From assembly GCA_029052265.1 (NCBI GenBank), contig JAIDJJ010000610.1:1-7873 (forward strand): 7,873 nt of DNA, given 5' to 3'. The translations under genes and the position numbers were made by a program. Positions 5,806 through 7,873 of this stretch are shown piece by piece; position 1 is the first letter of the stretch; each line of letters begins with the position of its first letter. This DNA is from Muribaculaceae bacterium (GTDB taxonomy: Bacteria > Bacteroidota > Bacteroidia > Bacteroidales > Muribaculaceae). The notes below the pieces were generated by a model. That model ran no database searches. It saw only the letters and a list, made by a program, of their open reading frames with translations, and was not told the origin of the DNA.

Positions 5806-6600
5806 TTATGTTGAAAAGAATTCTGTCCTAAAATCATTTACCAGCCAACGAGACAACTCTCCGTCATCACCTAATGGAAATGAAATGGAATCAAATAAAA
5901 TACTTATATTACCTTCAATATATTTAAGATCAGCAATCAGATACTTATTCTTCATTTCGTATAAATAATTCCTCATTTCAGAGATTAAGTCATTAAATTG
6001 TTCGAATGAAGTGAGTGATTTATTTTCCTTCCATTTGTCAACTATACCCACAGTCTTTTCAGTAGGTTTCAATGGTGGCTCTTTTCCATAATTAATATAG
6101 TTGCAAAACGACTCCGGACAGAGGACACTCCAGTCTTTAGCTGCTCGTTTTGAACTTTCTTTACTCCAACTAAATACCAGTCTCCTTGCTTGAGCAACAA
6201 CCTTAGGTTTGAATATCAACGCAAATTTATTGTCAATTTTACAATCGTAGCTTTTAAACCGGAGGATATCACACGAATGGTTATATTTTCTCATAATATT
6301 TGAGAAACTCAAATTGTTGCAATTCTCATATCCCATCCGTAGTTCTGTGATTAATAATCTCTTATTTCCAACGTCTTTGCCAATTGTTTCAGCAATTCCA
6401 ATCACCCCATCTGCAGTACAGTCATTTGATCCTTCAATACTTTTTTCATAACTGTCAAGATCTATCGAGGGAATATCATACCCTTTAAAATAACAGCCGT
6501 CTCCATAATCCCTGTCAGACAAAAGACTCAATGAAGAAGGATACTCAGACATCAGAGGATGCAAATTAAGATATTCAGGACAATGGAAAATATCACCCAT
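5806..6600 (-). CDS. Unrecognised 264-residue protein partnered with an AAA ATPase
   Basis: I do not recognise this family. The protein is soluble-looking, with no signal peptide or membrane segment. An acidic N-terminal third (Asp/Ser-rich, residues 28-60) leads to TADGVIGI (63-69), a short loop, and KRLLITELRMGYEN (80-93). A helix-like stretch follows (98-115), then FALIFKPKVVAQARRLVFSW (126-145), and a second helical region around 198-222. The order of Asp64 in one predicted strand, Glu86 and Arg88 (E-x-R) in the next, then a helix, is loosely like a PD-(D/E)xK nuclease core, but the usual Lys is Arg and I cannot confirm the fold. No HNH, TOPRIM, HEPN or TIR motif is visible. The ATG lies 38 bp downstream of the ATPase stop on the same strand, implying one operon. 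Base composition is AT-rich like the ATPase gene and unlike rfbA/rfbC, suggesting arrival by transfer. An effector or adaptor of an ATPase-based defence module is a reasonable guess only. Confidence 0.8.
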   Translation of the reverse strand: MGDIFHCPEYLNLHPLMSEYPSSLSLLSDRDYGDGCYFKGYDIPSIDLDSYEKSIEGSNDCTADGVIGIAETIGKDVGNKRLLITELRMGYENCNNLSFSNIMRKYNHSCDILRFKSYDCKIDNKFALIFKPKVVAQARRLVFSWSKESSKRAAKDWSVLCPESFCNYINYGKEPPLKPTEKTVGIVDKWKENKSLTSFEQFNDLISEMRNYLYEMKNKYLIADLKYIEGNISILFDSISFPLGDDGELSRWLVNDFRTEFFST

Positions 6601-6638
6601 GATTAAACTAACAATATTTGTATTTATTCAAACTGTTA

Positions 6639-7873
6639 TCAATCTTGATCCAATGATGGCTTGTATGAATCAATACGGTCAATAGCAATATTGAAACATT
6701 CAAAAATTGGAGAAATATCATTGCCGCAATGTTTGAAATCGAATCTGAGGGTACCGGGCACTTTTTCAGCTTGATAGAAATTTGTATTGGCAGAAGAGCC
6801 CTCAGCTTCGGAAATGGCACTTATTGCAGCTACCATATCCGGATTATGGCTTGCAATCATAATTTTAACACCAAGCTTTTTATTAAGAAGAACAAGTATT
6901 TTCGCAAATTTAAAAATCCACTGGGGATGAAGATGAGCTTCCGGCTCATCAATTATCAAAAGGGTCTCGCTGTCAAGATATCCATTTTCAAGTAATCTCA
7001 ATAGATAAGCGAAAGACTTCATCCCTGTAGCCAGTTCATCAATAGAAATATCAAGTCCATCCGCCTTTCTAACATAGCGCAGTTGTTTAAAAGAAAGATC
7101 CTCATCCTTCATAACAATATTTCCACCCAGCGTATAACGCAATTCCAGCGCAATGGAAGAGGAATCACATGGCATTTCTTTCAGATTATCAGCCATCAAA
7201 ACGCCAAATTCATCCCATATCTTATTATAATTACGCTGCGACATATTAGAAATAGCCATGGGAGAATCAATATATATGGCTCTTTTCAAACTTATGGGGT
7301 GCATAAACCTTCCATTTTCTATCAATGACGTCCCATTTTCAATGAATTCAATTTTGTCCGGAGCTGCACCTTCCAACATTAAGCCATTTTCAATAAAATT
7401 GAAGAGCGTTTTTTTAGAACTATTAGCTTTTACTTTAATAGCTTCATTAAGTATGTCTGAAACAAACTTCTGGATATTATCCAGAAATAGATTCAACCGA
7501 TCGCTCAAATTCAAATCTTTTTCATTGTCAATATCCAAGGCTCTCCAAAGCCAATCTCCATGTATTCTTAATTCTGCCTTATCCCAATTTGATTCAATTA
7601 AGGTAGATAATTTTTTTGCATAATCAATGAGGAATGTAGCCGTATCCTCCAGATTGGATGTGGTATATAAAATTCTTGTCTGAAAATCATTTCCTGCCCA
7701 TACATCCACTCTTCTGAATATGTCGTAAAGCCGCTTGATCTTCTCGTTTATTCTCTGAGAAAATCCTTTGTCAACCATATCGTCAAAAGCATTTGAATAG
7801 CGAACAAATCCATATAGCCACCTTGATAAAGTAGATTTTCCACATCCATTGAGCCCTGCAAGCACAGTGATAC
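6639..7873 (-). CDS. AAA ATPase, RecF/ABC-like (AAA_15/AAA_21 type), 5' end outside window
   Basis: The reading frame is open through the right edge, and about 410 residues are present. The P-loop GLNGCGKST lies within the first dozen visible residues, so only the short N-terminal strand region, perhaps 20-40 residues, should be missing. Numbered from the Val codon at 7863-7865, the motifs are: Walker A 4-12, a long helical and probably coiled insertion (about 25-190), an ABC signature-like ELATGMKS (277-284), Walker B LLIIDEPEAHLHP (302-314) with catalytic Glu309, and the switch histidine in ASHNPDM (338-344). This is the layout of ATP-binding proteins related to RecF, OLD and Septu PtuA. 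After the switch only about 65 residues remain, too few for a TOPRIM nuclease, so it is not a complete OLD-type enzyme, and any nuclease would have to come from a partner. A 264-residue unknown gene follows after 38 bp. AT-rich composition suggests acquired DNA. A role in phage defence is likely but inferred. Confidence 0.9.
   Translation of the reverse strand, partial: ITVLAGLNGCGKSTLSRWLYGFVRYSNAFDDMVDKGFSQRINEKIKRLYDIFRRVDVWAGNDFQTRILYTTSNLEDTATFLIDYAKKLSTLIESNWDKAELRIHGDWLWRALDIDNEKDLNLSDRLNLFLDNIQKFVSDILNEAIKVKANSSKKTLFNFIENGLMLEGAAPDKIEFIENGTSLIENGRFMHPISLKRAIYIDSPMAISNMSQRNYNKIWDEFGVLMADNLKEMPCDSSSIALELRYTLGGNIVMKDEDLSFKQLRYVRKADGLDISIDELATGMKSFAYLLRLLENGYLDSETLLIIDEPEAHLHPQWIFKFAKILVLLNKKLGVKIMIASHNPDMVAAISAISEAEGSSANTNFYQAEKVPGTLRFDFKHCGNDISPIFECFNIAIDRIDSYKPSLDQD

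Noticed and set aside
5806..6600. Septu PtuB-type HNH nuclease
   Set aside because: No HNH arrangement of His, Asn and His residues or CxxC pairs typical of that family is visible.
6639..7873. OLD-family nuclease or Gabija GajA
   Set aside because: Fewer than 70 residues follow the switch histidine, so there is no room for a TOPRIM domain, and no UvrD-like helicase gene follows.

Overview
The window looks like chromosomal DNA of a Bacteroidota bacterium, most likely order Bacteroidales. The protein sequences fit this, starts are preceded by A-rich stretches rather than Shine-Dalgarno motifs, and one promoter matches the Bacteroides TTTG / TAnnTTTG pattern. I cannot name a family or genus. 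It holds eight protein genes, two of them cut by the window edges. I see no tRNA, rRNA, CRISPR array, transposase or integrase.

Left part (1-1562), minus strand in the order of transcription: a Vsr-type mismatch endonuclease, then an exported SIMPL-domain protein, then, 18 bp further on, the start of a nitroreductase that runs off the left edge. The last two are probably co-transcribed. The nitroreductase stops resembling its family at its truncated end and may carry a frameshift.

Middle (1697-3931): a Fsr-like (fosmidomycin resistance) major facilitator exporter on the plus strand, with its own clear Bacteroides-type promoter, converges on a minus-strand EamA/DMT-family transporter. The two stop codons overlap.

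Polysaccharide precursor genes (4001-5594): rfbA (glucose-1-phosphate thymidylyltransferase) followed by rfbC (dTDP-4-dehydrorhamnose 3,5-epimerase) on the minus strand. These are the first and third steps of dTDP-L-rhamnose synthesis. rfbB and rfbD, for the other two steps, are not in the window, so the pair depends on genes elsewhere. Short GTTGTCAG-type motifs lie in inverted orientation on either side of the pair, and an AT-rich palindrome with a tandem repeat separates the two genes.

Right part (5700-7873): after a repeat-bearing spacer with a strong perfect hairpin, base composition becomes visibly richer in AT. Two minus-strand genes follow: an ABC/RecF-like AAA ATPase (5' end beyond the right edge) and, 38 bp downstream, a 264-residue protein that I do not recognise. 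The arrangement (an ATPase with DEPEAHLHP Walker B, paired with a small unknown protein, in AT-rich DNA) resembles two-gene anti-phage systems. It is the best candidate here for something undescribed, though the function is inferred only from context and weak motif reading.
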